A stretch of DNA of 64,000 nt. It comes from Phascolomyces articulosus (Eukaryota; Mucoromycota; Mucoromycetes; Mucorales; Lichtheimiaceae). Location: positions 620,001 through 684,000 of the forward strand of contig JAIXMP010000018.1 in NCBI GenBank assembly GCA_025677815.1, read 5' to 3'. Of this stretch, positions 48,105 through 60,414 are shown one piece after another. Position 1 is the stretch's first letter; every line of letters starts with the position of its first letter. The notes beneath the pieces are model-generated. The model ran no database searches. It saw only the letters and a program-made list of their open reading frames with translations, and was not told the origin of the DNA. The translations under genes and the position numbers were made by a program.

Positions 48105-51100
48105 TTAAACAACAATAATGAATGAAAGTAGAAAAAAATAAAAAAAAAGAAAAAGAAAAAGAAGAAAACCCTGGGTTTCTTTTTGTAAAGGGCGGCGCTG
48201 GTAAAATAGGTGTTTCTTGTCGCTTTCAATCGTGTAACCAACCATCGTATTAGATTATATTTCATATTATTTTTAATCCCTTCAAACGATAAATTTTTTT
48301 AAGAACATTTGGGTCTTATTTCATAAAAATAAAGAAATTCACGTGAGTAAATTTTATTTTACTATGATGAATTGACAATAATCATTGACATTTGACATAT
48401 CCATGAATGTGATAGTAGCTATTACAATAAAAGAAAGTAGAAAGTGAGAAAAAAATATGATCTGAATGTAATACTTAATAGACCACCTGGCTGTGATTAA
48501 TATGAATGATGCTCGCTGGATTCTTTTTTTTAAAAAATCATTACTTTTTACATTACCTATTTTACATCAATAACCATTTCATCATCTATGATTAAATATA
48601 ATAATCATATGTTTTTTTTTAAATATCGTAAGTAGTATTTATTATTATATCAAAAAGATGACCAGTAAAAGTATAAACCTATTTAGAAGACTAAAAAAAA
48701 CCATAACTTTTATGTACAACATCAACAATCATTAAATGCATTCATTTCCTTGTGTAATCAACAATTTTAAAATAGTAGTAAAAGGTATAATTTCTTTATT
48801 ATCCTTGTTTATCATTATATGTAAAAATAATTTATGATGAATAAGTCTATAATTATCATTAAATGGTTTATAAATGAAAATAACTATTATACAAAATGGG
48901 TAACTCTATCTTGACTCTTTTTAATAACAATCTTATTGTTATATGCTGATCTCTAGACTGACTAAATTTAGTACTTCTTCAATCTCCACTCCAGGTTATT
49001 ATCATCCCTCATTTAAATGACCGAGACACCGCCGGTTATTATTATGATAATATGCACTTCTCCTGTTTATGATTTTTGACGGCGACCATGTTCTATTGGA
49101 TGTATCACCAAGAGAAGAATACAGAAGCAATCATTCACTTCTTCTTTGAGTATATAATGGTATTGACTTTTCGTCTGTTAATAAGAAAGCTAAGGATTAT
49201 TATCAGTGTTTGTATTACTAAAAAGCACGGGTTTATATTTGTTAGAGAGCAAAACGATAGGAGATGCATCAACACTATTTTTTCATGGCTCCCAGGGAGC
49301 AATCATTCCCTTATAATTTCAAACCACAGAAACTGGAGTATACAAGAGTCATATGCTTGTTCAACAACCATACTAATGCATGGCGGGAAACATTACGTTG
49401 TATATAAAAAAGGAAAAGTTGTCAAGAACTAATATAAATTTACACATATATAAAACATCCTCCAAGTATATAAAATAAGTATCATGATAAAGGGAGAGGA
49501 AAATTCCCTATAAATAAGACTAAGTGTGATGTAAAAAGATTCAAATGTTAAAGATAAATTTGAGAGATTTAAACAACTTACTTATTTATTAGATTCAACA
49601 CTATTGTAAAGTATCAACTTATAGATGGATTAAACAAGAGTAATTCAATGCTTTATCATTTTTAATCAAAGTGAACTATAACTGATTCCGTTTAGAGAAT
49701 TCCTGGATAAGTCAATATTCGAGACTTTTTTATTCCATCCTGAAAGAGCAAGATGGAATGAGTCAAAATTTGTCTTGAATTATATATCATCATTCACAGG
49801 ATCCCCAAGAAAACCGTGAAATATCAATATTTCTTCATTTTCATCCATTATTCGTTGATGATTAAATAAGCTATCAAGCATTGAAATACATTCAAAACGA
49901 AAACAATACGTGTTGCGTTTATTATTTAATAGAACCCATACATGATAGGTATTTTATAAATACATGTTCCAAAAAAAAAGTCATTCAACACAAACTCATC
50001 CATTACAAGACTATTCTTTATTCATTGTTAAAAAGATCAAGCAGTTACTCATCTATCACTATTTTCCCCCAAATAACATGCTCAAAGTATGAACAAGTAG
50101 TTTTCTATCATTATTCCTTCAAGTTATTCATGATTCTGTTGGTCAAGATAATCGTTGTTATTATTTTTTGATGTTACATTCCATAGTATGTTCCCGGTGA
50201 TGACTCATGTTTTCACTAATAAATATCGATTTTTATCATTTACTGTTTCTCTTACTCCAACACTAAATTCTTCTTATAATTGTGCTAAAGATTGTTTGTA
50301 CAGCTTGATTTGATGGTTTTCTATGTTTTTATTAGTATGCAACACTTCTTTTCCCCTATCTCTTTTTTAACTTTTATATATGCTCTCCCTTCTTTACATA
50401 TTTTTTTTTACTCTTCATTTATTGAAATAAACATTCCATCTGCTCTCCTTTGTAATATACATTTAGTATTATATATACCAAGAAAACGTATATGTATGAT
50501 GGAAAAAAAGTGATATCACTCTATATCATCTTTCATATGCTATTGATCATTTTATTGATCAACGTGTTCTGTGAATTTCATGCATGTGCTGATGTGGAAG
50601 AAAAGTTTCATTTGAGCATCTCCTTTTTTGTTTGTTCATCTCAGCTACCATTGTACTGGAATTATCAAGCAACAACAATTGGTTATATTTTCTATATTAT
50701 GATGATCATTAACAGCCGGAGCAGAAATGAACTTATTATTATTGTCGTTTAATATGCTCGTGATTATATCTATATCTGCAACTAATATAAATGTTTACCC
50801 CACCATGTTCGATTTTACGAATAATACTCTCTTATATGTTGTGAAATTGGATGTATAAAAAAAATGTCAATTCTTCTTCTTTTACAAGGTTCATATTTTC
50901 TGAAATCACAAAGAGAATTTGGGCGCCAAAAAAAGCGAGGCATAAAAAAGACTGCTAATGTCCCTGATGAAGAAGAGCACATAGTAATACTTTGTAATCC
51001 GATCTTTTAAACAAACGAATTCCCATTGTCATCATTGATTATTTCATGACACCCTGCATATAAATTAATCATTGTTGTTTGGTTATTGTCAATGTAATAT

Positions 51101-51775
51101 ATAATAATAGGTAACCAAAAAAAAAGTTCATTTTCAAATCAACGTGGTGCAATAAAGCATAAAGACACCATCTCATCATTCACTATATCTTTCTAATGAC
51201 CAATAACGCTATATAAATCTATGTTTTATTCGGCACTGAATCAAGATAGAATAATAATTAAATACAGAAAATACTTGGAATGAATGAATTCAAGTCTATT
51301 TTCAAAAGAAAAAAAGTGAGATGAATATAAAATGATGTTGGATTAGAGAAAGAAAGAAAACGGGAAGAGCCTTTTTTTAAGGGGTTGATGCCCCAATAAA
51401 AAAGTTGATAGAATATGCACAACATTCCAAACAATGCTGCTTTCTTAGCTTCCAAATTACACCTATTAGATTAGTTTCACATGAGAAACAAGAAGCATCA
51501 TCATCATCATCATCATCATTCATCTTTGTATAATACAATACTGCGGTTTTCCCCTCATTTACATACTTCATCACCTCCTTTTAACTTAAACCCCCTTCTT
51601 CCCCAACTAAACTACTTATCGTCCCCTTTTTATTATTATTATCCTTTCTTTCTTTCGTTTCTGTCTCTCTCTTTCCCTCCTCCATATAAACTGCCATCAT
51701 TATATAATTATAAATATATACTTTAATTCCTTTTAATTTTATTACACATCTAATCGTATTATACATATACAAAAT
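48105..51775. other. 3.7 kb intergenic region, no supported gene
   Basis: AT-rich. The longest frame, 49076-49432 (118 codons), has no recognisable domain, mixed hydrophobic and basic composition and no codon signature like its neighbours. Frames at 49881-50752 are equally weak. A CT-rich stretch ahead of 51776 is probably promoter. I see no inverted-repeat-bounded element here. Confidence 0.5.
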
Positions 51776-52888
51776 ATGACGAGTATCATTCAAAAAGTAG
51801 TACCTCAATTATGGTTTGATCGTGGATCGACCCCTAATACTAATATTGTTAATAAAAAGCAAGAGCATTATTTTGCCGCTACCAGTACCGATGTCGACGA
51901 CGATGATATTCGTAGTGGCGGCACAACTACACCGCCACCTCCACCATATGAAAAGACAGCAATGACAACAAAACGTTTTTCAGAAACTAGAGCAACAGCG
52001 ATATCTCCTACTCCTCATCAACAACAGGGAGTTAATATAGGGGAAGAAACACCATCGTCGTCACCGCGGCAAGCATCTATGATTAATACGACGTTAATCA
52101 GTCAATCCATGACGCTTATCCAGATAGCGGCAGAGATGCAATCTTCACGGCAAATGGCAATGGCCTTAGATTTATATATGGTTGCCTTGGATAAAATGAT
52201 GACTGCTTTACCTTGTAAATAGTATAAATATCTTTATGAGGATCCAAAAAAAAACAATTCTTGTCATTTTTTTTAAATAGTTTCATTTGTATGAGAAATT
52301 GTAACACTATGTCATTTTATCTTATTAGTGGATACGGATACCAATGCTAAACGCTCACTCCGAGATAAACTCAAAGAAATCAAAGAAAGATATGATCTTG
52401 ATCATGATCATGAAGAAGATATTCAATATACTATATCCGAGAGTATTATCCATGCAGCAATAGCGTGTGCTGTTGCATTGAAAAAGAGCCCGATACCTGG
52501 TATGTATCTAAATAAAATATTGAAAAAGAGAGGAGAGAAGGGAGATATATAAATGAGAAATATAAAGGTAGAATTCATTCATCAAATATTGTCCAGTTAA
52601 TTAACACGCAATGTTGTATATACACATTTTGTAGATATGGTGACATCGGTATTGAATTACGCAGTATCAAGTATCCATAGTATTGACAAGATGCTTAATG
52701 TTCGAGAACGGAGTTGGCATCTTGTTTCCTGCGGGGTGACTAAACTAACGCAAGTAGATCAGCATTATCAAATTCATCAAATGGTTACCAGTGCAGTTTA
52801 TACAAGCGCTATGGCTATTTTTAAAGCAGGCATTGCATATACAGAAACACCTAGTTACAGTGAAGCAAAAAAGCATAAAACATTGTAA
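51776..52888 (+). CDS. MIT-domain-like protein of unknown function
   Basis: Exons 51776-52214, 52329-52499 and 52635-52888 give 287 aa. After a disordered Thr/Pro-rich N-terminus (TTTPPPPPYEK), residues about 103-165 form three predicted helices: TLISQSMTLIQIAAEMQSSRQMAMALDLYMVALDKMM, then NAKRSLRDKLKEIKERYDL. That is the pattern of MIT (microtubule interacting and transport) domains, which bind ESCRT-III tails. The C-terminal third (SIIHAAIACAVALKKSPIPG, then MVTSVLNYAVSSIHSIDKML) is helical with small residues and no known motif. It may act in endosomal sorting, but that rests only on the MIT-like pattern. Confidence 0.7.
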
Positions 52889-53044
52889 AACAAGAAGGAT
52901 ACGTATCATGTTGTTTTTCTTAAAAATTTTTTAATTTTTTTATTTTTGGATTATATTATATATATTTTTTATCTTTTTGCTATGTACACAAATTGAATCA
53001 TTTCTTTGGATTACTTTTTTTTTTTGTTTTTTGTTAAGAGATTC

Positions 53045-55173
53045 TTAAAATTTGGGGGATGGAGGAGATACAGTAGAAGAGGATGCTAAACTTTGTACAG
53101 GCCAAACATAATTTTCATCGGAACGATCATAACCATACCGTTTAATAAATTGATCACATTCAGCCGGTCCTCTGGATCCATAAGGATATGTTGTAATAGG
53201 GACCTTAGTATCAGGATTATCAATAGTATGTAATAATGGGGTAAAAATCTTCCAAGCTGCTTCCAGTTCATCATTGCGGACGAAATTCGAATGATCACCC
53301 TTGAGAACATCCAATAATAAGGAAGAATAAGCATCAGGAATATCGAGATTAGCATAACGATTATCATAGGTCAAATCCAAATCACTTTGAATGGTTTGGT
53401 AAGATAAACCAGGTTGCTTGTTATTAAACTTAACATAGACAGCTTCACGAGGTTGAACCCGAAGAACTAATTCGTTCCGAGGCGATCCCTTGTATAAACT
53501 ACCAGCTACATTGCGGAATTGAATGCGGACTTCAACTTTGGCATCATTCAGTGCTTTACCCGCCTTCATGATAAACGGAACACCTTCCCATCGCTCGTTT
53601 TGAATCCATAAGGTAAGCGCAGCAAAAGTCGGGGTACGACTTTGCTTGTTGGTTAAAGTATCATCTTCAAGGTATCCAGGTTTACCATTGGCACCGACAT
53701 ATTGTCCCAAAAGTGCATCTTCAAGAACAATGGGTGGAATACATTTTAATACCTTAACTTTTTCATCACGAATAGCTTCTGACTCAGTAGAAATAGGTCG
53801 TTCCATGGCAATTAATGATAGCACTTGAAGAAGATCTATATTAATAATGGATTATAAATAAATGTGTTTAGCTTGAATAACAAATCAATAACCTCGACGG
53901 AGTTGGAACCGGAAAAGGTTGGGATAATATGCGTGGGGGAAGGGATGACTTCCCGAAGTGGGAAAAAGCGGTTCGTTTTTGTTGGGTAACAGAAGTAGAA
54001 TTATGAAAAAAAGGAACCAAAGAAAAAAACGTACGGTTTTGCATGACATCTCGAATCACACCAAATTGATCAAAATAACCTCCACGACCTTCCGTACCAA
54101 TGGTTTCTTTGAATGTAATTTGAACATTATCAATATATTTACGATCCCAAATTTGATTGAAAAAGATATTGGCAAATCGAACCATCATGACGTTCTTGAC
54201 CATTTCTTTACCAAGATAATGATCGATACGATAAATCTAAAATCATCATCATCATCTTGTCAGTTTTCTTTGTCTAACCACTTCCTTTTCTGGTTTTTTT
54301 TAACTCATTAATATATCTGCTTTAGAATCCATCATCCTACCTCATTTTCTTTGAATAATGCACTCAAATCACGACCTAATTCATTTGAACTTTGTGTATC
54401 CTTTCCAAATGGTTTTTCAACCACCAATCGATTCAATCCTTGTTGTACATATACATTCTTTTTCAATCCCTTGGCTACAGGTACAAAAACAGAAGGAGGC
54501 AAAGCCATATAAAAGACACGATGTCTTTTGCCTGCTCCGATTTTACGTTGATCTTCACTTGAAGAAACACATGCATCCAATGCTTGCCATGAAGCGTCGT
54601 CGTCGTACAGACCCGCCTGATAGCTCGTGATTTGTTTGAATTCCTCAAGTAATTGTTTTGTTTCATCATTAGGGACCTTGATATATTGTGTCACTCGAGC
54701 AATATAATCTTCGTGTGCCATTTTAGTTCGTGCATAGCCGATAATATGTGTCTTTTCTGGTAAGAAACCACTGCGGAATAAACCAAAGAGTGCTGGATAA
54801 GTCTTTTTCTTAGCTAGATCGCCGGATGCTCCCAAAACTATAATTATATTGGGTAATGGTGGCAATTATTATGAATATATATAAATATACGTATATGGGA
54901 AAATCATAGGGTTTGTATGTTATATTAGCAACAATTGCATATTTTTTCTCATTCCATATAAAACTATTCCCTCTATTATAACAAAGATAGCCTTTCCCCA
55001 TTCCGAAGGTATATATCATCCTATTCTCTTCCAATAATGTATATTTCCATTGGCACTACTTTTATTTTTATTTTTTTGCTCCAGAATATTTATAATATCT
55101 CACCAATGATAGTAACAGAACCATGAAGTTCATCTGCCACTTGTTTGCGGATAATTTCAACAGGTGAATCCAT
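53045..55173 (-). CDS. zwf1: glucose-6-phosphate 1-dehydrogenase, copy 2
   Basis: Second G6PD, same reaction and pathway as copy 1. Exons 55173-55104, 54837-54341, 54236-54035 and 53835-53045 give 519 aa. The first three exons are 70, 497 and 202 nt, exactly as in copy 1, but the fourth runs without the intron copy 1 has after the MRG/VPDAY position. [48 protein letters not shown] and PYGSRGP are intact. The C-terminus adds [16 protein letters not shown] residues. It is transcribed divergently from MTG1. Both copies look functional; subcellular or expression differences are not visible, and I see no targeting signal ([11 protein letters not shown]). Confidence 0.96.
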
Positions 55174-55668
55174 TTGTTATATGATGAAGAGTAAAAGAAG
55201 AGGCCGAAATAGAGTAAAGTAGAGGAAGAGTATATAGAAAAAAAGAAGAAGAAGAAAAGAAAGAAAGAAAAAAGAATCTTTAGTCTTTTTTATATTTTTT
55301 AGAGTTAAAGCATCTAATTATAAGAACAAGCTGCCTTATCTTCAATCAGTTTTATAAATATATACAAGTTACCTGACCCGGTGCCTTTTTATCCACACCA
55401 ATATATCGTCATACCTTAATGGAGATTCCGATATAAAGATCAATTTTGATGATCGGAAATAGATAGAGACAGGCTCTCTACCTTTAAACGCAAAATCCAT
55501 GGGTGCCTCCTCCATACAATTTCCCCGTATGGTAACTGTATCGGATGAATCAAAGGCTAAACTGAGTTTTTTTTAACCATTGTTTTGTTTTTTCTGTGTG
55601 GTGTGAAAAAAAAAAAGGTTCTTTGACATCCCTCTCTCTCTCTCTATATATATAACAAACACGTCCCC
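55174..55668. promoter_or_regulatory. divergent promoter region, G6PD copy 2 / MTG1
   Basis: 495 bp between divergent starts. It contains purine-rich sequence on the G6PD side and a CT repeat followed by TATATATA just upstream of MTG1. No specific factor site is assigned. Confidence 0.5.
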
Positions 55669-56679
55669 ATGGCCAGTCGATTTATTCCACGATCGACGTT
55701 TCATTACGACCGTGTTATTAACTGGTTCCCAGGCCATATGGCCAAAGGTTTACGTGTCATTTCCGAACGTTTAAATACTGTTGATCTTGTTGTTGAAGTG
55801 CGTGACGCCCGTATCCCGGTCTCGTCCGTGAATCCAAACTTTGAAAAAGTAGTCGGCAAGAAAAAACGTTTAATTGTCTACAACAAGGCCGATTTAGCCG
55901 ATCCTACACAGCAACAACCAGTGACACGCGCATTAGCAGAACATAATCCCAATACACCTGTTTTATTTACAAGTTGCAATTCTCATAAACATATTAAAAC
56001 TCTATTGGAATATGCCGCGGCATTGGCCGATCCTATTCCTCAAGTGAATTTAATGATTGTCGGTATGCCCAATGTAGGAAAATCGTCATTATTGAATGCA
56101 TTACGTTATGTTGGGGTAGGCAAAGGAAAAGCAGCTGCCACAGGGAACCAACCTGGTGTCACACGTGCCGTTGTTGGGACAGTCAAAGTATTAGATCATC
56201 CAGCCATTTATTTGATTGATACACCTGGCGTGATGGTCCCTCATTTATCAGATCCTGTACGTAGTTTACGAGTGGCAGTAACAGGTGGAATCCGTGATCA
56301 TTTAGCAGATGAACAAGTCATGGTGGATTATTTGCTTTATGAACTGAATAGACGACATCAGGAGGAAGCTTACATGTCTTACTATAATATGTCGGAGCCT
56401 ACCAATGATGTCAATGTGTTACTGGAAATGGTCGCAAGACGGATCGGTGCGATGGCAAAAGGTGGAGAATTGGATTTGAATATGGCAAGCAAGTTTTTCT
56501 TAAAGCAATATCGACAAGGCAAATTGGGACGATATACATTGGATGATACAAGTCCTGAAGCTTTAGATCAATTTTTTGAACAGGTCAAAGCACCTACCTT
56601 AGAATTAAGTCGACGGCAAGAAAAGAAATTGGCCAAGTTAGCACAGAGGAAGGAACAACGACGGAAAAAAGATGATTAA
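55669..56679 (+). CDS. MTG1: mitochondrial ribosome assembly GTPase Mtg1
   Basis: Circularly permuted GTPase of the YlqF/MTG1 family that acts in large-subunit assembly of the mitochondrial ribosome. Intronless, 336 aa. The permuted order is clear: NKAD (G4) at residues 72-75 precedes GMPNVGKSS (G1) at about 132-140 and DTPG (G3) at 184-187. The N-terminal WFPGHMAKGLR and DARIPVSS blocks and the C-terminal basic helix (RRQEKKLAKLAQRKEQRRKK) are typical. The N-terminus (MASRFIPRSTFHYDRVI) is basic and Ser-containing, compatible with mitochondrial import. It is one of three intronless coding regions in the window and has higher GC at third positions than its neighbours. Confidence 0.95.
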   Translation: MASRFIPRSTFHYDRVINWFPGHMAKGLRVISERLNTVDLVVEVRDARIPVSSVNPNFEKVVGKKKRLIVYNKADLADPTQQQPVTRALAEHNPNTPVLFTSCNSHKHIKTLLEYAAALADPIPQVNLMIVGMPNVGKSSLLNALRYVGVGKGKAAATGNQPGVTRAVVGTVKVLDHPAIYLIDTPGVMVPHLSDPVRSLRVAVTGGIRDHLADEQVMVDYLLYELNRRHQEEAYMSYYNMSEPTNDVNVLLEMVARRIGAMAKGGELDLNMASKFFLKQYRQGKLGRYTLDDTSPEALDQFFEQVKAPTLELSRRQEKKLAKLAQRKEQRRKKDD

Positions 56680-57892
56680 TCAACATATATAAGATATCCC
56701 ACTCAATGTATTAGTATTAATGCATATGCATAATTAATGTATAGTTTAAAAGACATAACAGACATAGATCAACCATCAATTTTTGTATATATCATTCAAT
56801 CAATCAATCATTTATTCATTCATATTTGCTATTCTGATATATAATTTTCTGTCGATTATTGCCAAATTGTCATATTTCTACTTGTTTTTCTCCTTAATTA
56901 TTGTCCATATTTCCTCTCTCCTCTTTTATTGCTACTTCAATTTTTTTTACAATCTCCACTCCCTCTCTCCGAGTTTTGTATCGAGTTTAGAAACAGTCGT
57001 TATATAAACAACAATAACAAACAATGAATGGGTAGCTTCTTTATAAAGAAATTCGAAACAAATGTACCTGAAAAAAGGTTGTGTCTTGAAATGAACGAGA
57101 TAACGTTTGAAAAGTGGTATAAGAGAGGGTGAGTTGACGCGTGCTTATTGTGATAACACACATCATTTGATGGACAGTAAAAATAAGTTTTTTTATAAAA
57201 AAAAAAGGAGGACAAGGTTTATATTTATATATAATAATAATATTACATTCATCATTATCATCCATTTTACTACTCTTTTTATTTTCTCTCTCTCCCCTTA
57301 TAATTCTATTTCTATTATGTTCAAAAGGATAGTACATCACGATTATTATAAACTCCCTAATAATAATAAATGCACTCACAGATACAATCCTATTCGTTAG
57401 AGACACACATGCTTAAGGATATTTAAAGAAAAAAAGTTTCAAGATCAATAATACTGTAAAACAAACCCCCCCTTTTTGAAATGGGATCATAAAATACCTC
57501 CTGAACATAGCAAAAAAAAAATTCAATAGATGACCATTTTCATTCGAACTCATAAGTTCACATATCAACAAGACCGCATACCAAAGGGATTTTTTACTTA
57601 TATATACTTCTCGAACATATTAATAAGTCATAATATTAAGAATAAGAAATCATTAAAAATTTTATTTCCCTCTTCTTTTTCTTTCTTTCTTACTCTTTTC
57701 TTTACTTTACTTAAAAATAACTTAAACAACTCTACCCTTTCCTTTCGTTCTTCAACGTAAAAAAAAAACCCCCACTACCGTCAATCTCCCTTCCTTTCTT
57801 TTCTTTACTTCAATCGATTCATTCATACCATCTATCTATTTATTCAGTAAAATCAAAAGAAAAAGATTCTATACAAAATAATATATAAAAAT
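56680..57892. other. intergenic, promoter of the CotH gene
   Basis: 1.2 kb with no recognisable gene. Frames near 57041-57406 on both strands overlap and are AT-driven. The last 250 bases are strongly CT-rich, a likely promoter/leader. Confidence 0.5.
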
Positions 57893-60109
57893 ATGCATGT
57901 TACTTATGCCATTGGATTATTAATGGCCGCAGCATATGCAAATGCGGCCACTTTTAAAGTTGTAGCTCCAGGAGCACAACAAGAAGTTTTTGTTTCTGTA
58001 CATGGTCAACGTACCCCACTTACTCGAAATGATCCTGATGTACCTTTTTTTCAAGGTCAAGCTGATTGTAATGGCTCTTGTCAATACAAAGTAAATAATT
58101 CAAGTTTCTTTTTTTGTTTATGATTATATTATGAATATAAAAGAAGATGGGACTAAATACTGTATATTTGATATTAGTATGTTGTAGACGGTGCCGAAGA
58201 AACGTTTGAACGATCATTGAATGGCGACACCACATTAAACGATATATTTCAACGACCTATCACTTACGCTTCTTTGCCACCTTTACCTCATCCAATTAAA
58301 GAAGTAAGCAAAAGGAACAACACCTACCACTACCAACGACTTTCCTTGATGGATATATACATTGCGTTATAAATCTGACACATTTGCCTATTTTAAAATA
58401 GAATCCATGGACACGTGGTGGACCTAAAGGATCAATATGGGATGACCAATATACTCCTAGTATCTTTATCACTGGTGAACAATCCGAAATGGAAGACCTT
58501 ATATTGAATGTTCCTAAAAAAAAAGTTAACGTAAAATTCACCCTGATTGGACCTGATCAAGTATGGACATTCCATGACACTACATTCCGTATTCATGGTG
58601 CTGGCAAAAAACACAACAATGCCAAACAAAGTTGGGAATGGTGGTTACCTCAAGGTGAATTCATTGATAACCGCAACTGGTTCAAGCTTCGACACATGGA
58701 AGAGGATCCTACTCAAATGCGCGAAAAACTCTATGCTGATATTTTGGGTGCCATGGATACCTATGCCAATCGAGCCAATATGGTGCGTCTTTTTATCAAT
58801 GGTGTTGGTTTTGGTACATTCAACATGTTGGATGATGTCACTGAATATTCATACATCAATGCCATGTGGTACAATGGTAATCCTCCAGCACAAATGGGTC
58901 CTCTCTACGATGGTGCCTCAGGTGCTGATTTTGTCCAATACGATTCCGACGATCATTATGAAGAATCATGGAAGCCTAACAAACATAGTCCTGGTGGTTT
59001 CCAACCCATTGAAGATTTTACAGAAGAATTCGCACAAGTGGATGTACAGGATGATAAACAAATTGAAGAATTTAACAAACGGTTTGATATTGATCAGTTC
59101 TTACGATTCATGGTCGTGGAATACTTGACAGCCGATTGGGATGGTTATTGGATGGAACAAACCAATTTGGGTGCTTACTGTGATCCAACAGAAAATAACC
59201 GATGGTATTATTTGGGACAAGATTTCGATGCTACCTTTGGTGTCAATTTGGTCACTCCTGAAGGTCGTGACGAATTTATTAGTGTTTCTTACAAGGATTA
59301 TCCAGAAAGATACCCCAAGAGTGCCATGATTAACCGTTTACTCGAAAACACCAAGATTCGTAACACTTTTGAAACTTATTTGAAAGATACTGTGCGTATC
59401 TTGTTCAATGACAATACATTGACACCCCGTATTATTGCATATCACAATTTCATTGCACCTGATCTTCGATGGGATCGTAGTATTGAACAATTATCCAAGG
59501 GTATCAATTTTGGTTGGAATTTTGAACAAACTTCAAAAAATCTGTATGAAAAAGTATCTGCTCCTAATGATAATGGAGGTGGTGCTGATTTTGGTTTGAT
59601 TCAATGGTATGTATTTTTTATATTCTGTTTATGATATATATCGAAGTAAACTAGAAACCACGTGATCCAAATCCAATGTGTTTAGAAAAAAAAATATTTG
59701 TTTACTAACAAATAGAACTACGTAATGGGGAATGTTTGTTCAATTATCTAGGATCAAACTCAAATCTGAAGCTGTTGCTCAAGAATTTGACCTGACCATT
59801 TTAAGTGCCATGGAAGCTCTCGAATTTACCAATCCATCTGTCAATGCAAGTTTGGCAGATCGAGAAAAATCCAATGCCAATAATAACATGACGCCACAAG
59901 AAGCCAACAATGGAAGCGATGGTACAAATGAAGAAGGAGGCAATATTATTGATACGGATGCATTGAATGCAGATCAACAAGGGGATATGATGGGTCTTGA
60001 AGCAGAAAGTCTTAAACTTCATCCTGGAGCCGCTTCTTCTAGTATAGTATTAGCAGTACCATTTACGGTGCTGGTCATCTTTGGTGCCACTGTACTCAAT
60101 GTGGTTTAG
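57893..60109 (+). CDS. CotH-family GPI-anchored surface protein
   Basis: Secreted protein of the CotH kinase-fold family, found on Mucorales spores and hyphae; some members act as host-cell ligands in pathogenic species. Exons 57893-58090, 58178-58303, 58402-59606 and 59752-60109 give 628 aa. Residues 1-19 are a signal peptide. The CotH domain spans roughly 120-500 and includes RANMVRLFINGVGFGTFNMLDDV and the metal/ATP-site motif GQDFDATFG (Asp382, Asp384). The segment MEQTNLGAYCDPTENNR (359-375) is in the region that is conserved among mucoralean CotH proteins. The C-terminus has a Ser-rich stretch and a hydrophobic tail (SIVLAVPFTVLVIFGATVLNVV), a GPI-anchor signal. Whether this copy has any host-binding role cannot be told from sequence; a spore-coat role is equally likely. 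Confidence 0.93.
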
Positions 60110-60414
60110 TTTTTTATTATTATTTTTATTATTTTCAGTATTATTATTAGTATTATTTTATTTCCTTATCAATTATTTCACCATAGTTTATAAATTATTT
60201 TACTAGAATTCTTTAACGAATTTATCCATCCTACTTCCTCCACTAAACAATACACCCCTTCTCTCTTAACGCCTCACAAAAAAAGAAACTGTGATTTTTT
60301 TTTCAATTTTGTTCTTATTATAATATATATTTTATGCATATTTTTTCGCTGAGAACGATAAACTGACAAAAAAATACATAATTTGAATTCATTCTATTAA
60401 AAAAAATAACAATC
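60110..60414. other. intergenic
   Basis: About 300 bp of AT-rich sequence between the CotH stop and the BSD-domain start. Nothing recognised. Confidence 0.5.

Noticed and set aside
49076..49432. 118-codon forward frame in the 3.7 kb spacer
   Set aside because: No recognisable family, AT-driven composition, no splice context; considered a transposase remnant but found no motif to support it.
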